A stretch of DNA of 64,000 bases from Priestia aryabhattai (GCF_023715685.1 NZ_JAMBOQ010000001.1:496001-560000); one strand, 5' to 3'; numbered from the stretch's first letter, positions 7,988 to 17,837 are shown. Numbers and translations are program-made. The notes: generated from the sequence alone by a model not told the origin.

Positions 7988-9260
7988 CGCCCGTTCCTGT
8001 TAAGAAATAAATTGTATCCATTTCAATTTTCTCAGCCACTTTAATAATTTCCTGCTTAGATACCGCATCAATCTGCTTTAAGTATTCGTCAATTGAAATG
8101 TCTTTGCCTGTTAATTCATTATGATACATAACCTCTACTAGTCCTCGCGGAGTATCCACCGTTTCAAGCAGCTGATTGTGAATGACCGCTTTCGTTTGAG
8201 CGATTTCGCCGTCTGTGAACGATCCTTGCCTCATCTCCTGCATTTGTTCTTTAATAATGGTAACAGCTTGGTCGTAATTTTTAGCATCAATACCAGACAT
8301 GACCATTAGTAATCCCTTATGACTTTCTACCCTCGAAGCGGCATAATAGGCTAAGCTTGCTTTTTCACGCACATTGATAAATAGCTTAGAATGTGAGAAA
8401 CCTCCGAATATGCCGTTAAATACTTGCAGAGCAAAATACTGTCTATCTCCGTATACAACATTTGTGCGGTAGCCAATATTTAATTTCCCTTGTTTTACTT
8501 CTTGTTTTTCCACCACTTCATTTATTTTTGAGATATCTTTAGACGTAATAGAATCTTCAATGTCTTTTTGCTCGCGCTTTGGTAAAGTAAATGTTTCTTT
8601 TACTGTTTGTAAAACCTCTTCGACTTGCAAATCCCCAATAGCATAAAGGTGGATGGCGTCTTCTTTTAACACCTGCTGATAATAAGCGTACAAACTTTCA
8701 CCTGTAATTTCTTCCACGTCATCAATTTGACCGTTTACATGCAAAGAGTAAGGTTCTTCTTTACACATTTCTTCGACTAATCTTAAATTAGCATAGCGCA
8801 TTTTATCATCAAATACAGCTTGAATTCGCTGACGAAGCGAACGCTTTTCTTTTGTCATAATATCCGTTAAAAAAGAGTTCCCTTCAACTGCTGGCTTTAA
8901 TAAAATATCGCCAAGAAGCGCTAACGCTTTTTGCAAAAGCGGAGTTGAATCTTTCAAATATTTTTCATTCGCTATATCAATGCGAATCGTAATATCGTGG
9001 TTATCACCTTTTTTTGTTAAGTCTACTTGTAAAGTAGCACCATAAAGCTCATCTAAATATGTACGAAGCTTTGTTGTAGACGGCAGTGACTCGGTAGCGC
9101 TTTGAAGCACATAAGGTAAAAGGGCACGCATTGTCACCGTTTTCTTATCTAAAGGGGCATTTAGTTTTAAAATGAACGTGTTTGTTTTGTACTTAGCTGT
9201 TTGAATGGCGTGAACAGTCAATCCTTCTAGTTCATGTTTTTGTTCAGTCAATAATTTCAT
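7965..9260 (-). CDS. ymfF: M16 peptidase-like protein YmfF (zinc site degenerate)
   Basis: 431 residues with the M16 two-lobe fold signatures (AYYAASRV and similar in the second half). Where active members carry HxxEH, this protein reads YVLQSATESL (about residues 50-59), with no His pair. It is therefore predicted to be the non-catalytic partner of YmfH, as in other two-subunit M16 proteases. A strong AAAAGGAGG lies just before the ATG. The promoter at 9346-9375 drives it, and it opens the ymfF-ymfH-ymfI-ymfJ unit. Confidence 0.87.
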   Translation of the reverse strand: MKLLTEQKHELEGLTVHAIQTAKYKTNTFILKLNAPLDKKTVTMRALLPYVLQSATESLPSTTKLRTYLDELYGATLQVDLTKKGDNHDITIRIDIANEKYLKDSTPLLQKALALLGDILLKPAVEGNSFLTDIMTKEKRSLRQRIQAVFDDKMRYANLRLVEEMCKEEPYSLHVNGQIDDVEEITGESLYAYYQQVLKEDAIHLYAIGDLQVEEVLQTVKETFTLPKREQKDIEDSITSKDISKINEVVEKQEVKQGKLNIGYRTNVVYGDRQYFALQVFNGIFGGFSHSKLFINVREKASLAYYAASRVESHKGLLMVMSGIDAKNYDQAVTIIKEQMQEMRQGSFTDGEIAQTKAVIHNQLLETVDTPRGLVEVMYHNELTGKDISIDEYLKQIDAVSKQEIIKVAEKIEMDTIYFLTGTGGEENGEN

Positions 9261-9345
9261 ATATAAACCTCCTTTTAAATTTTGATGTATTAACTAGACA
9301 TTACTTCTATTTTGAATCTTTAACGCTAATTTTAGTCTTGTAACC

Positions 9346-9375
9346 ACTATATCGAATTCAAGGAAACATTTTCAA
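9346..9375 (-). promoter_or_regulatory. Sigma-A promoter of ymfF
   Basis: Minus-strand -35 TTGAAA (9370-9375), 18-base spacer, -10 TATAGT (9346-9351), about 85 bases before the ymfF ATG. Confidence 0.65.
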
Positions 9376-9423
9376 GTAACTTGCCGCGCGCTTCCTCATT
9401 TCTTTTCATATTCTTTCTCTCAA

Positions 9424-9470
9424 TGAAAAAAAGGCGAAGAAAAGAATATGATTTCTTTGTCTCCACCTTC
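9424..9470 (-). terminator. Probable nupQ terminator
   Basis: On the minus strand AAGG...AAAGAAA can pair with TTTCTT..CCTT, with an internal loop, before a T7 tract. The stem is imperfect, but it lies 50 bases after nupQ and before the ymfF promoter. Confidence 0.5.
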
Positions 9471-9518
9471 TATATTTATCCAACTTTAGTCATTGTTAGA
9501 CCTCGTATAGAGGATTTA

Positions 9519-10478
9519 TTAGCGTCGGCCTTTTTCATAAGGAACGCCTAGCGCTTTAGGAGCCTCAGCACGTCCTACAAAACCAGTAAGTGCTAAGATT
9601 GTTAATACGTACGGTGCAATGGTTAAAAGGACGGATGGGATATCTTGAATAACCGGAATCTGAGCTCCCGTAATACTCAAAGACTGTGCTAATCCGAAAA
9701 ACATTGCTGCTCCTAAAGCACCAATAGGATGCCATTTCCCAAAAATCATTGCTGCAATAGCAAGGAACCCTTGTCCAGCAATCGTTCCCGCTGCAAAATT
9801 TGTAGCGATAGACGTCGCATATACCGCTCCTCCGATCCCAGCGAACATGCCGGAAATCATAACGCCAATGTAACGCATTCTCACAACTTTAATCCCCATC
9901 GTGTCCGCTGCCATTGGGTGTTCACCAACTGAACGAAGACGGAGCCCAAAGGGCGTTTTATAAATGATGTACCATACAGCAAAAGCTAACGCAATTGCGA
10001 TATAAGACGTAATAGGAACATTCGAAAACAGAATTTTACCAATTATCGGAATATCCGAAAGACCTGGAATCGTTACTTTATCGATACGAAATTGGATAAA
10101 ATCTGTTTGTCCTTTTCCAAAAATCTTTTTAATTAAAAAGATTGAAAGACCCGCAGCTAGAAAATTCAGTGCTACACCACTTACAGTTTGATCTGCTTTT
10201 AATGTAATGCTTGCAACAGCATGAATCAGCGAGAATACAGCGCAAACAACAGCCGCAATTAATATCGCTACCCACGGGGCCCAAGCACCTAATGAATCCT
10301 GAAGTAAAAGTGTTGAAACAATACCTGTGAATGCTCCAAACATCATCAGCCCTTCTAACCCGATGTTTACGACCCCGGAACGTTCACTAAATATCCCTCC
10401 GAGCGCAGTAAAGATAAGCGGTGCAGCTGAATAAAGCGCCGCTGGAATGATAATGGCTAACACCTCTAAGAAGTTCAT
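9519..10478 (-). CDS. nupQ: Nucleoside ABC transporter permease, NupQ-like
   Basis: 319 residues with 8-9 hydrophobic segments of the BPD_transp_2 type, including the conserved loop RLRSVGEHPMAADTMG that contacts the ATPase. It pairs with the other permease, whose frame it overlaps by 4 bases (ATGA). Related systems (B. subtilis NupNOPQ, BmpA-linked transporters) import guanosine or other nucleosides; the substrate here is inferred. It is the last gene of the operon. Confidence 0.87.
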   Translation of the reverse strand: MNFLEVLAIIIPAALYSAAPLIFTALGGIFSERSGVVNIGLEGLMMFGAFTGIVSTLLLQDSLGAWAPWVAILIAAVVCAVFSLIHAVASITLKADQTVSGVALNFLAAGLSIFLIKKIFGKGQTDFIQFRIDKVTIPGLSDIPIIGKILFSNVPITSYIAIALAFAVWYIIYKTPFGLRLRSVGEHPMAADTMGIKVVRMRYIGVMISGMFAGIGGAVYATSIATNFAAGTIAGQGFLAIAAMIFGKWHPIGALGAAMFFGLAQSLSITGAQIPVIQDIPSVLLTIAPYVLTILALTGFVGRAEAPKALGVPYEKGRR

Positions 10479-11536
10479 TTTGTTCCCCCCTTGCCTGCAC
10501 GGCCAAGCACCCAGCGAATTAAATAACTAGATGCAACAAAAAAGATAATAAGCGCAATGACAATTTGAATTAATTCAGACGGTACGCCTGTCATAAAGTT
10601 CATTTGAGGAGCAGCGGTTTGCAATCCTCCGAAAAAGAACGAAGCTAATAAAATACCAATTGCGCTGTTAGCTCCTAAAAGGGCTACGGCGATACCGTCA
10701 AATCCCGTACCTGTAAATGCAGTGAATGTGCCCATATACTGAAATGTTCCCAGCCCTTCCATTGCCCCGGCAAGCCCGGCAAAAGCTCCTGAAATGGCCA
10801 TGGATAACACAATATTTCGGCCTACATTCATTCCTGCATACTGTGAAGCATGTTGATTAAAACCAACAGCTCTTAGCTCAAAGCCCTTAGCTGTTTTATT
10901 CAAAATAAACCACATCACGACGGCTGCAGCGATGGTAATAAGAATGCCGTAATGAAGGCGGGAGTTATTGGTTAACTGGGCTAAAAAGCTTGATGCTAAA
11001 GATGCCGATTCTTTAATATCATACGATTTTTCATTCCCCGCATATAAATACGTACGGATTAAGCTGCTCGTTGTATAAAGGGCAATATAGTTCATCATAA
11101 TGGAAACAATTACTTCATGAACATGAAACTTTGCTTTTAAAAAGCCTGGAATAAACGCCCAAACTGCTCCGGCTGCAGCTGCTGCTAATACAGCTAAAGG
11201 AATATGAATGACTGCTGGTAAATCAAACGCATACCCAACCCACACTGAAGCCAACCAGCCAACTAAAAGCTGTCCTTCTACTCCAATGTTAAAAAGACCG
11301 GTTTTATAGGCAAACGCAACCGCAATTCCAGCCAGAGCAAGAGGAGTCATGGCACGAATGGTTTCTCCAATCGCTTTTGGCGTTCCAAACATCCCGTCAA
11401 AAAGAGATTGATAGCCAAGCATTGGATCATAGCCGCCTAGTAACATAATAACCGCTCCGGCGATGAGTCCTAATATGGCCGATATAACAGGAATCAAAAT
11501 CATCATTACACGTTCATTTTTCACAAGTTTATTCAT
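10475..11536 (-). CDS. nupP: Nucleoside ABC transporter permease, NupP-like
   Basis: 353 residues, multi-spanning membrane protein, with the coupling-loop motif FELRAVGFNQHASQYAG near residue 225 and Gly-rich GAFAGLAGAMEGLG after it. Its start overlaps the ATPase stop and its stop overlaps the nupQ start, each by 4 bases, so the three transporter genes are tightly coupled in translation. Substrate assignment follows the BMP-family binding protein in the same cluster. Confidence 0.87.
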   Translation of the reverse strand: MNKLVKNERVMMILIPVISAILGLIAGAVIMLLGGYDPMLGYQSLFDGMFGTPKAIGETIRAMTPLALAGIAVAFAYKTGLFNIGVEGQLLVGWLASVWVGYAFDLPAVIHIPLAVLAAAAAGAVWAFIPGFLKAKFHVHEVIVSIMMNYIALYTTSSLIRTYLYAGNEKSYDIKESASLASSFLAQLTNNSRLHYGILITIAAAVVMWFILNKTAKGFELRAVGFNQHASQYAGMNVGRNIVLSMAISGAFAGLAGAMEGLGTFQYMGTFTAFTGTGFDGIAVALLGANSAIGILLASFFFGGLQTAAPQMNFMTGVPSELIQIVIALIIFFVASSYLIRWVLGRAGKGGTK

Positions 11537-13062
11537 GCTGTTCCACCCGCTTTCTCACGCGTACCGCCTGCCATTAATAAGCCTAACTCTTGTTCATTCG
11601 TTTCTTTTGGATTTACAATGTCGACTATTTTCCCTTCATAAATAACCGCAATGCGATCGCTTAGATTTATCACTTCATCTAGTTCTAGCGAAACAAGCAG
11701 CACTGCTCGTCCTTTATCTCGTTCTTCAATCAGTTTTTTATGAATAAATTCAATGGCCCCTACGTCCAACCCCCTCGTTGGCTGAGCTGCAATTAATAGT
11801 TCCGGACTGCGGTCTACTTCGCGGGCAATAATAGCTTTTTGCTGATTTCCGCCCGATAGCGATCGCGCTTGCGTATATTCACTAGGCGTTCGCACATCAT
11901 ATTCTGCAATTAACTCTTTTGCCTTTTTATACATCTCTTTATAATTCAAAATACCTGATTTAGACATCGGCTTTTGATAATACGTTTGAAGACCAATATT
12001 TTCACCTATTGTATAATCTAATACCAGCCCGTGCTTATGACGATCCTGCGGAATATGTCCTACTCCTGACTCCGTAATTTTACGAGTGGATAACGTAGAC
12101 AATTCTTGATTTTTTAATGTGATTGATCCCGACTTTATTTTTCTTAGACCCGTAATTGCCTCAATCAGCTCTGTTTGACCATTCCCATCTACACCCGCGA
12201 TGCCTACAATTTCGCCTGCCCGAACGCTTAGGTCAAGTGAACTTACAGCCTCTACTCCTCGGCTGTCTTCTACTACTAATTCTTTTATTGTTAACACAGC
12301 TTCTTTTGGAGTCGCTGTTTTCTTTTCAGTTTTGAAATGCACTTCTCTTCCTACCATTAAGGCAGCAAGTTCATCAGGGTTGGTCTCTTGCACATTTACC
12401 GTGCCAACCCCGACACCTTTTCGAATAATTGTACAGCGGTCACACACTGACATAATCTCTTTTAATTTATGCGTAATTAAAATAATTGACTTTCCTTCTT
12501 GAATTAATTTTTTCATAATTTGAATTAATTCCGTAATTTCCTGAGGTGTTAAGGCGGCAGTAGGTTCATCAAAAATAAGTATGTCGGCTCCTCTGTAAAG
12601 CGTCTTTAAAATTTCCACTCGCTGCTGCATGCCAACTGAGATATCTTGAATCTTCGCATATGGATCTACCGATAATCCATATTGATTTGAAAGCTCTTGA
12701 ATATCTTGAGCTGCTTTTTTAATATTGATTTTCCCCGTTCGCGTCGGTTCGTTCCCAAGAATAATATTTTCTGTTACTGTAAAGTTTTGAACCAGCATAA
12801 AATGCTGATGAACCATACCAATTCCTAAGTCATTCGCTACGTTAGGATCCGTGATTTTCACTTCTTGGCCGTTTACACGAATCTGTCCTTTTTCAGGCTG
12901 ATAAAGTCCAAATAAAACGTTCATCAGCGTTGATTTACCCGCACCATTTTCTCCTAACAAAGCATGAATTTCTCCCTTTTTCACTTGGAGTGTAATATTG
13001 TCATTAGCAACAATACCGGGAAACTCTTTGCGAATATCTAGCATTTCAATAACATATTCCAC
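11533..13062 (-). CDS. nupO: Nucleoside ABC transporter ATPase, NupO-like (two nucleotide-binding domains)
   Basis: A tandem ATP-binding protein that drives nucleoside uptake through the NupP/NupQ permeases. The first domain has Walker A GENGAGKST, signature SVGMQQR and Walker B LIFDEPT. The second has a divergent Walker A GVDGNGQTE and the signature LSGGNQQK, typical of the monosaccharide/nucleoside (RbsA-like) class. I chose GTG at 13062 (MEYVIEML), 8 bases after GGGAG; GTG at 13071 would overlap the ribosome site. A partial terminator separates it from the binding-protein gene. Confidence 0.9.
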   Translation of the reverse strand: MEYVIEMLDIRKEFPGIVANDNITLQVKKGEIHALLGENGAGKSTLMNVLFGLYQPEKGQIRVNGQEVKITDPNVANDLGIGMVHQHFMLVQNFTVTENIILGNEPTRTGKINIKKAAQDIQELSNQYGLSVDPYAKIQDISVGMQQRVEILKTLYRGADILIFDEPTAALTPQEITELIQIMKKLIQEGKSIILITHKLKEIMSVCDRCTIIRKGVGVGTVNVQETNPDELAALMVGREVHFKTEKKTATPKEAVLTIKELVVEDSRGVEAVSSLDLSVRAGEIVGIAGVDGNGQTELIEAITGLRKIKSGSITLKNQELSTLSTRKITESGVGHIPQDRHKHGLVLDYTIGENIGLQTYYQKPMSKSGILNYKEMYKKAKELIAEYDVRTPSEYTQARSLSGGNQQKAIIAREVDRSPELLIAAQPTRGLDVGAIEFIHKKLIEERDKGRAVLLVSLELDEVINLSDRIAVIYEGKIVDIVNPKETNEQELGLLMAGGTREKAGGTA

Positions 13063-13120
13063 TGCTTTCACTCCCTATTCCTGCCTGCTACAGGATTCTG
13101 TCTTCCGTTTTTTAGCTATA

Positions 13121-13147
13121 AAAAAGGCTAGTTTTCACTAGCCTTTT
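13121..13147 (-). terminator. Intra-operon terminator between binding protein and ATPase genes
   Basis: Perfect stem GGCTAGT / ACTAGCC with a TTTC loop and A5/T4 flanks. It stands between nupN and nupO, so it probably lowers expression of the membrane components relative to the lipoprotein; it may also stabilise the upstream mRNA. Confidence 0.75.
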
Positions 13148-13181
13148 CTACTCATATAATCATTGCTTAACAGGTATCAGC

Positions 13182-14270
13182 TTATTTTTTAAGCGTTTTT
13201 TCAAACTCTTTAAATTCTTTATCCGTTTGAGGCACTGTAATGTCACCGTCTAGAATTTTTTGCTTATACTCATCAACTGCTTTTAACGCATCTTTGCTTA
13301 CATTATCTTGTGATGGAGCAATCCCTACTCCGTCTTCTTTTAAGCCAAACACAACTTCTTTACCACCTGGGAATTTGTCGTCCATTGCTTTTTTTGCTAC
13401 ATCTTCTACAGCCAAGTCAACGCGTTTAACCATCGAAGTCAACGTTACGTTTTCAGGCATACCTTCTTCATGCTGATCGCGGTCAACTCCAATTACCCAA
13501 ACCTTTTTGTCTTTACCGCCTTTTGAACGGTTTTTAGCTTCTGTAAATACGCCGTTTCCAGTACCGCCAGCCGCTTGATAAATAATATCAGCGCCTTTGC
13601 TGTAAATGGTAGAAGCAATAGCTGAGCCTTTTTCTGGAGAGTTAAAGCTTTCTGCATATTGAGAGATAACTTCAGCATCTGGTTTTACAGATTTAACACC
13701 TGCTTTAAACCCATTTTCAAACTTCTTGATTAATGGAGATTCAACGCCTCCGATAAATCCAATTTTGTTCGTTTTCGTTTGTTTAGCTGCCACTACACCT
13801 ACTAAGAAAGAGCCTTGTTCTTCTTTAAATAGAATGCTTGCCACGTTATCTAAGTTCTCTGACTTTAGCGTATCGTCTACTAATGCAAAGTTAGCATCTG
13901 GATACTGCTTTGCTGCTTTTTTAATATCTTCTTTTAATAAAAAGCCAATTCCATACGTCAAGTTGTAGCCACTCTCAGCAAATTTAGAAAGATTGCTCTC
14001 GTATTCAGATGCTTTTGTAGACTGCAAATATTTATATCCAGTCCCTTCATCAAGTCCGTTGTCTTTCCCAAACTTTGTAAGACCTTCCCAAGCAGACTGG
14101 TTAAACGATTTATCATCTACTCCGCCCGTATCTGTTACCATCCCCACTTTAAAATCCGCCGCTTTTTTATCTCCGCCGCTCTTACCTGCGTCGTCTGATC
14201 CACACGCGCTTAAAAGTGTTCCTGCCGCTAATACTAGTGATAATGCAAGTCCCATTTTACGTTTTAACAT
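13182..14270 (-). CDS. nupN: BMP-family nucleoside-binding lipoprotein, NupN-like
   Basis: 362 residues. The lipoprotein signal peptide ends in the lipobox LLSAC with the acylated Cys at residue 23; a Ser/Gly/Asp/Lys-rich linker follows, then a periplasmic-binding fold of the Bmp/Med family (KVGMVTDTGGVDDKSFNQ at its start). It should capture nucleosides, possibly guanosine as in B. subtilis NupN, and deliver them to NupP/NupQ. AGGGGG precedes the ATG. No purine riboswitch is visible in the 131-base gap from ymfC. Confidence 0.9.
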   Translation of the reverse strand: MLKRKMGLALSLVLAAGTLLSACGSDDAGKSGGDKKAADFKVGMVTDTGGVDDKSFNQSAWEGLTKFGKDNGLDEGTGYKYLQSTKASEYESNLSKFAESGYNLTYGIGFLLKEDIKKAAKQYPDANFALVDDTLKSENLDNVASILFKEEQGSFLVGVVAAKQTKTNKIGFIGGVESPLIKKFENGFKAGVKSVKPDAEVISQYAESFNSPEKGSAIASTIYSKGADIIYQAAGGTGNGVFTEAKNRSKGGKDKKVWVIGVDRDQHEEGMPENVTLTSMVKRVDLAVEDVAKKAMDDKFPGGKEVVFGLKEDGVGIAPSQDNVSKDALKAVDEYKQKILDGDITVPQTDKEFKEFEKTLKK

Positions 14271-14401
14271 GTTTAACCCCCTGAATAGTTTTAAAAGTAC
14301 AAAGCCAATTTTCTATTTCGTCCTGTGACCTACATTTGACACCTCCTTAAAAGGACAATGTTAAATAGTTATAAATTTTCTGACATTTAACCATAAAAAA
14401 A

Positions 14402-15127
14402 CTAGACGCGTTTACGCAGTACTTGGAAACTAAATTGATCTGCTTTGAAATAATTAATGGAATATAAAATGGGTTCATCATACTGGTCATAATGCATTTG
14501 TTTTAGCACAAGCAAAGCAGTTTCAGGCTCGCATTGTAAAATGGGAGAAACCTTTTCGTGATAGCCTAAAGGCTCAATGTTTGCCACGGCGTATGAGATA
14601 TGCTTTCCTGCTTGCTTTTCAAGAATTTCTAGCAAAGATTCTTGTTTATATTCGAAATTTTCAGGCAATATTTTTTGAGGAACCTTGTCCATGCAATATA
14701 CAACCGGCTCTCCGTTTGCCGTTCTCACCCGTTCAACAAATAAAATCTGTTCGTCTTCACCGCAAGCAAAACGTGTTAAATCATTTTCAGACAAATCTTG
14801 TATTTGAGAAGATAAAAAGATTGTTCCGGCCTTCATACCAGCTTGTTCAATCATATGTGTTATACTATTTAATTGCTCAATCCCTGACAAAAAAGTAGGC
14901 TTCGTGTTGACAAATGTTCCCACGCCGTGTCTGCGAACAATAATATTCTCCTCTTCTAATATGCGAAGTGCCTCACGTAGCGTTGCGCGGCTAACCCCTA
15001 GCTGCTTTGATAAATCAAACTCTGAAGGGAGTCTTTCCTTTTCTTTAAAAATTCCTTTTTCTATATTTTGTTTAATTTTATCAATCACTTGTAAATACAA
15101 GTGCCGATTATCCGCACGTATAGACAT
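14402..15127 (-). CDS. ymfC: GntR-family transcriptional regulator (HutC/UTRA type), YmfC-like
   Basis: 241 residues. An N-terminal winged helix-turn-helix ([26 protein letters not shown] region, residues about 30-60) is followed by a UTRA ligand-binding domain. I chose the ATG at 15127, 7 bases after GGAGG; GTG at 15130 is only 4 bases away. Lying directly upstream of the nupNOPQ-like genes on the same strand, it is a likely regulator of that transporter. Perfect inverted repeats upstream (15152-15167 and 15181-15205) could be its own operators. No terminator is visible between it and nupN. Confidence 0.88.
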   Translation of the reverse strand: MSIRADNRHLYLQVIDKIKQNIEKGIFKEKERLPSEFDLSKQLGVSRATLREALRILEEENIIVRRHGVGTFVNTKPTFLSGIEQLNSITHMIEQAGMKAGTIFLSSQIQDLSENDLTRFACGEDEQILFVERVRTANGEPVVYCMDKVPQKILPENFEYKQESLLEILEKQAGKHISYAVANIEPLGYHEKVSPILQCEPETALLVLKQMHYDQYDEPILYSINYFKADQFSFQVLRKRV

Positions 15128-15151
15128 CACTCTTCCTCCATATTAAAAAGT

Positions 15152-15167
15152 CATCAGACCTCTGATG
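15152..15167. promoter_or_regulatory. Candidate GntR operator (perfect inverted repeat)
   Basis: CATCAGA-CC-TCTGATG is a perfect 7-bp inverted repeat centred about 33 bases upstream of the ymfC start. The size and position suit autoregulation by the GntR-family product; binding is inferred. Confidence 0.5.
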
Positions 15168-15169
15168 TT

Positions 15170-15430
15170 CGACTACTTAATCGAAAATAATATATCATTT
15201 TTCGACAGATAAATAAATAGGTTATATTAATTTTTTGTTAAAATTTTTAATATTCTTTTAAAAAAATGAATTTTTGTTATTTTTTAATGTCAGTATACCT
15301 AACAACCTGCTTTTCTTCTAATAACAGATAAAAACCAAACATTTTAGTCCTTAAATTTTTTAATATTCGTTTTTATTTCATTTATTTAGCATGACATATT
15401 TTTGTATAATACCATTCGTCTCTCATTCCA
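15170..15430. other. AT-rich non-coding region upstream of ymfC
   Basis: No gene is seen in this very AT-rich stretch. It holds a second inverted repeat, TCGAAAA-N11-TTTTCGA (15181-15205), overlapping a possible ymfC -10 TATATT (minus strand, 15189-15194). The matching -35 region is poor, so I do not call a firm promoter. The rest of the sequence up to the spoIIIE terminator shows nothing I can interpret. Confidence 0.5.
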
Positions 15431-15431
15431 T

Positions 15432-15469
15432 AAAAAAGATGACTTACTTATAAGCAAGTCATCTTTTTT
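15432..15469 (-). terminator. spoIIIE terminator
   Basis: Stem AAAAAAGATGACTT / AAGTCATCTTTTTT with a 10-base loop, 10 bases after the spoIIIE stop. Confidence 0.88.
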
Positions 15470-15479
15470 AGTAAGATTA

Positions 15480-17837
15480 TTAAGATCCAACATCTTCATT
15501 TTGCTGAGAAATCAACACCGAACGCGGCTTACTTCCTTCATACGGTCCCACCACTCCACGCTCTTCCATCGCATCAATTAAGCGTGCAGCCCTGTTATAG
15601 CCAATTCGAAAGCGTCGCTGTAGCATGGAGACAGAAGCTGTTTGCATTTCTGCCACAAGCTGAACGGCTTCGTCGTATAGCTCATCTGCAAAATCATCGA
15701 CTTGTTCAGGAGCATCTGTTGGAATCATTTCTTCTTGATACTGGGCTTTTTGCTGTGCAATAACAAAATCAACAATCCCTTCTACTTCTTCATCTGATAA
15801 AAAGGCACCTTGCACTCGCACAGGTTTTGAAGCTCCGACAGGCATGAACAGCATATCTCCTCTTCCTAGAAGCTTCTCTGCTCCTCCCATGTCTAAGATA
15901 GTACGAGAGTCAGTTTGGGAAGATACACTAAAAGCGATTCGAGAAGGAATGTTTGCTTTAATAACTCCGGTAATAACATCTACTGATGGTCGCTGTGTAG
16001 CAATAATCAAATGAATGCCCGCAGCACGAGCCATTTGAGCAAGACGTGTGATCGAATCTTCGACGTCAGATGAAGCAACCATCATCAAGTCAGCCAACTC
16101 ATCGACAATCACCACAATATAAGGAAGAGTCGGCTGTTTTGCATCCGCGTCTCCATCATCATTCATACGTTTTACTAAATCGTTATATCCTTCAATGTTT
16201 CTCGTTCCGCTATGTGAAAACAGCTCATAGCGTCGCTCCATTTCACTTACAACTTTTTTTAATGCTTGAGAAGCTTTTTTCGGATCTGTTACAACAGGAA
16301 CCAATAAATGCGGAATACCATTGTACATATTCAGCTCAACCATTTTAGGGTCAATCATCATTAATTTTACTTCATGAGGCTTTGTTCTCATTAAAATACT
16401 AATAATAATACCATTGATACACACACTTTTTCCGCTTCCTGTTGCCCCTGCTACAAGCATATGAGGCATTTTATTAAGCTCTGCAAGCACAGCTTCTCCT
16501 GAAATATCCCGTCCTAAACCAACTAATAGCTTTTTATCTGGCCGGTTATTTTCAGTTGCTTCAAGTACTTCTCTAAGGGAAACCATCGCTACTTCTTCAT
16601 TCGGCACTTCAATTCCTACCGCTGATTTCCCGGGAATTGGAGCTTCAATCCGAATATCTTTGGCAGCTAATGCAAGTGCTAGATCATCACTTAAATTGAC
16701 AATCTTACTTACTTTTACTCCTACATCAGGATATACTTCATATTTTGTAACAGCTGGTCCAAGGTGAACCTTTGCCACTTTTGCTTTTACGCCGAAACTT
16801 TGAAACGTTTTTTCAAGTTTTTCGGCATTTTTGTAAATGTTTTTATGCTCTTTTGCTTGGTTACTTTTCTTTGGCATCGTTAATAGCTTGATAGGAGGAA
16901 GCTCATACTCTTTATTTTCCGTTTCAGTAAATGTAATCATAGGAGCTTTTTCTTCTTCCTGTTCCTTTTGCGGCCTTGGCTGCTGCGGTGCAGCAGCTAC
17001 AGGCTTCGATTCCATAACCCGCGGCGCCGGAGCTATAGGAGCTGCAGGAGATTGACTAGACTCTTCCTCTCCATAATCAAAGTGTTCAATAATTGGAGGC
17101 GAAGGTGCTTCTACTTCTATTTCCATGCTTTCTTCAGGTTCTTGAGCAGTTTTTTCTTGGCGTCTCTTTTTTGTTGTTTTAGGGGCTTTTTTCTTCTTAT
17201 GTTTCCACGTCTGAATATCTTGCCAGCCTTCTTTTAGCTCCGTTGTTAAAAAATTCACTAAAGGAGACAGAAGTTTTAATACCGTTTCGTGAAGCGAACG
17301 TCCGGTAACGAGTAGTACCCCAATCACAATAAGCAACGCAGCGATAAGTTCTGTTCCTAAGCTATCAAATAGATAGTAGAACATGGCAAACATAATAGCC
17401 CCAATCATCCCTCCGCCTAAATCACTGTGATTCGATTGGCCCGTCGCTTCGAGCATATACAAATCCCACGTATTCATAATGACAGACGGATCTGTAAACG
17501 TTCCGTTTTTTGATAAATTTTCAAATAACGTCACGTGACTAAAAAGTAAAATAGATAAAATAATGAGATATGTACCGATAAGCTGCCGCGTCACTAAAGA
17601 AGGCATTTCTCTTTTCCAAATAATATAAATAGATAGCGCCACCATTCCGATTAAACACAGCATATACCATTCGCCAATAAATAAGCGGACCACTAGTACA
17701 AGAGCCTGTCCTACAGCACCGAGTCCTGCCATGGCAATTAACGTTAACGCTAATAAAAATAAGCCTATAAGCTCAAAGCGCAATATGCGTTTCCATTCAT
17801 CCTTTTTTATTTGACCTCTTCGTTTTTTCTTTGCCAT
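15480..17837 (-). CDS. spoIIIE: DNA translocase SpoIIIE (FtsK family)
   Basis: This septal motor pumps the chromosome into the forespore and clears trapped DNA from division septa. At 785 residues it has an N-terminal block of transmembrane helices (about 20-190), a Lys/Glu/Pro/Ala-rich linker (to about 320), the RecA-like motor with Walker A GATGSGKS and Walker [13 protein letters not shown], and a C-terminal gamma winged helix ([20 protein letters not shown]) that reads DNA polarity signals. The ATG at 17837 (MAKKKRRG) has GGAG 7 bases upstream; the longer frame from 17864 contains that ribosome site. Gene order tepA-ylzJ-spoIIIE matches B. subtilis. Confidence 0.96.
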   Translation of the reverse strand: MAKKKRRGQIKKDEWKRILRFELIGLFLLALTLIAMAGLGAVGQALVLVVRLFIGEWYMLCLIGMVALSIYIIWKREMPSLVTRQLIGTYLIILSILLFSHVTLFENLSKNGTFTDPSVIMNTWDLYMLEATGQSNHSDLGGGMIGAIMFAMFYYLFDSLGTELIAALLIVIGVLLVTGRSLHETVLKLLSPLVNFLTTELKEGWQDIQTWKHKKKKAPKTTKKRRQEKTAQEPEESMEIEVEAPSPPIIEHFDYGEEESSQSPAAPIAPAPRVMESKPVAAAPQQPRPQKEQEEEKAPMITFTETENKEYELPPIKLLTMPKKSNQAKEHKNIYKNAEKLEKTFQSFGVKAKVAKVHLGPAVTKYEVYPDVGVKVSKIVNLSDDLALALAAKDIRIEAPIPGKSAVGIEVPNEEVAMVSLREVLEATENNRPDKKLLVGLGRDISGEAVLAELNKMPHMLVAGATGSGKSVCINGIIISILMRTKPHEVKLMMIDPKMVELNMYNGIPHLLVPVVTDPKKASQALKKVVSEMERRYELFSHSGTRNIEGYNDLVKRMNDDGDADAKQPTLPYIVVIVDELADLMMVASSDVEDSITRLAQMARAAGIHLIIATQRPSVDVITGVIKANIPSRIAFSVSSQTDSRTILDMGGAEKLLGRGDMLFMPVGASKPVRVQGAFLSDEEVEGIVDFVIAQQKAQYQEEMIPTDAPEQVDDFADELYDEAVQLVAEMQTASVSMLQRRFRIGYNRAARLIDAMEERGVVGPYEGSKPRSVLISQQNEDVGS

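Noticed and set aside
14271..14401. Purine riboswitch upstream of nupN
   Set aside because: No three-way-junction core sequence; the gap holds only an AT-rich inverted repeat (14360-14391) and a strong ribosome site.
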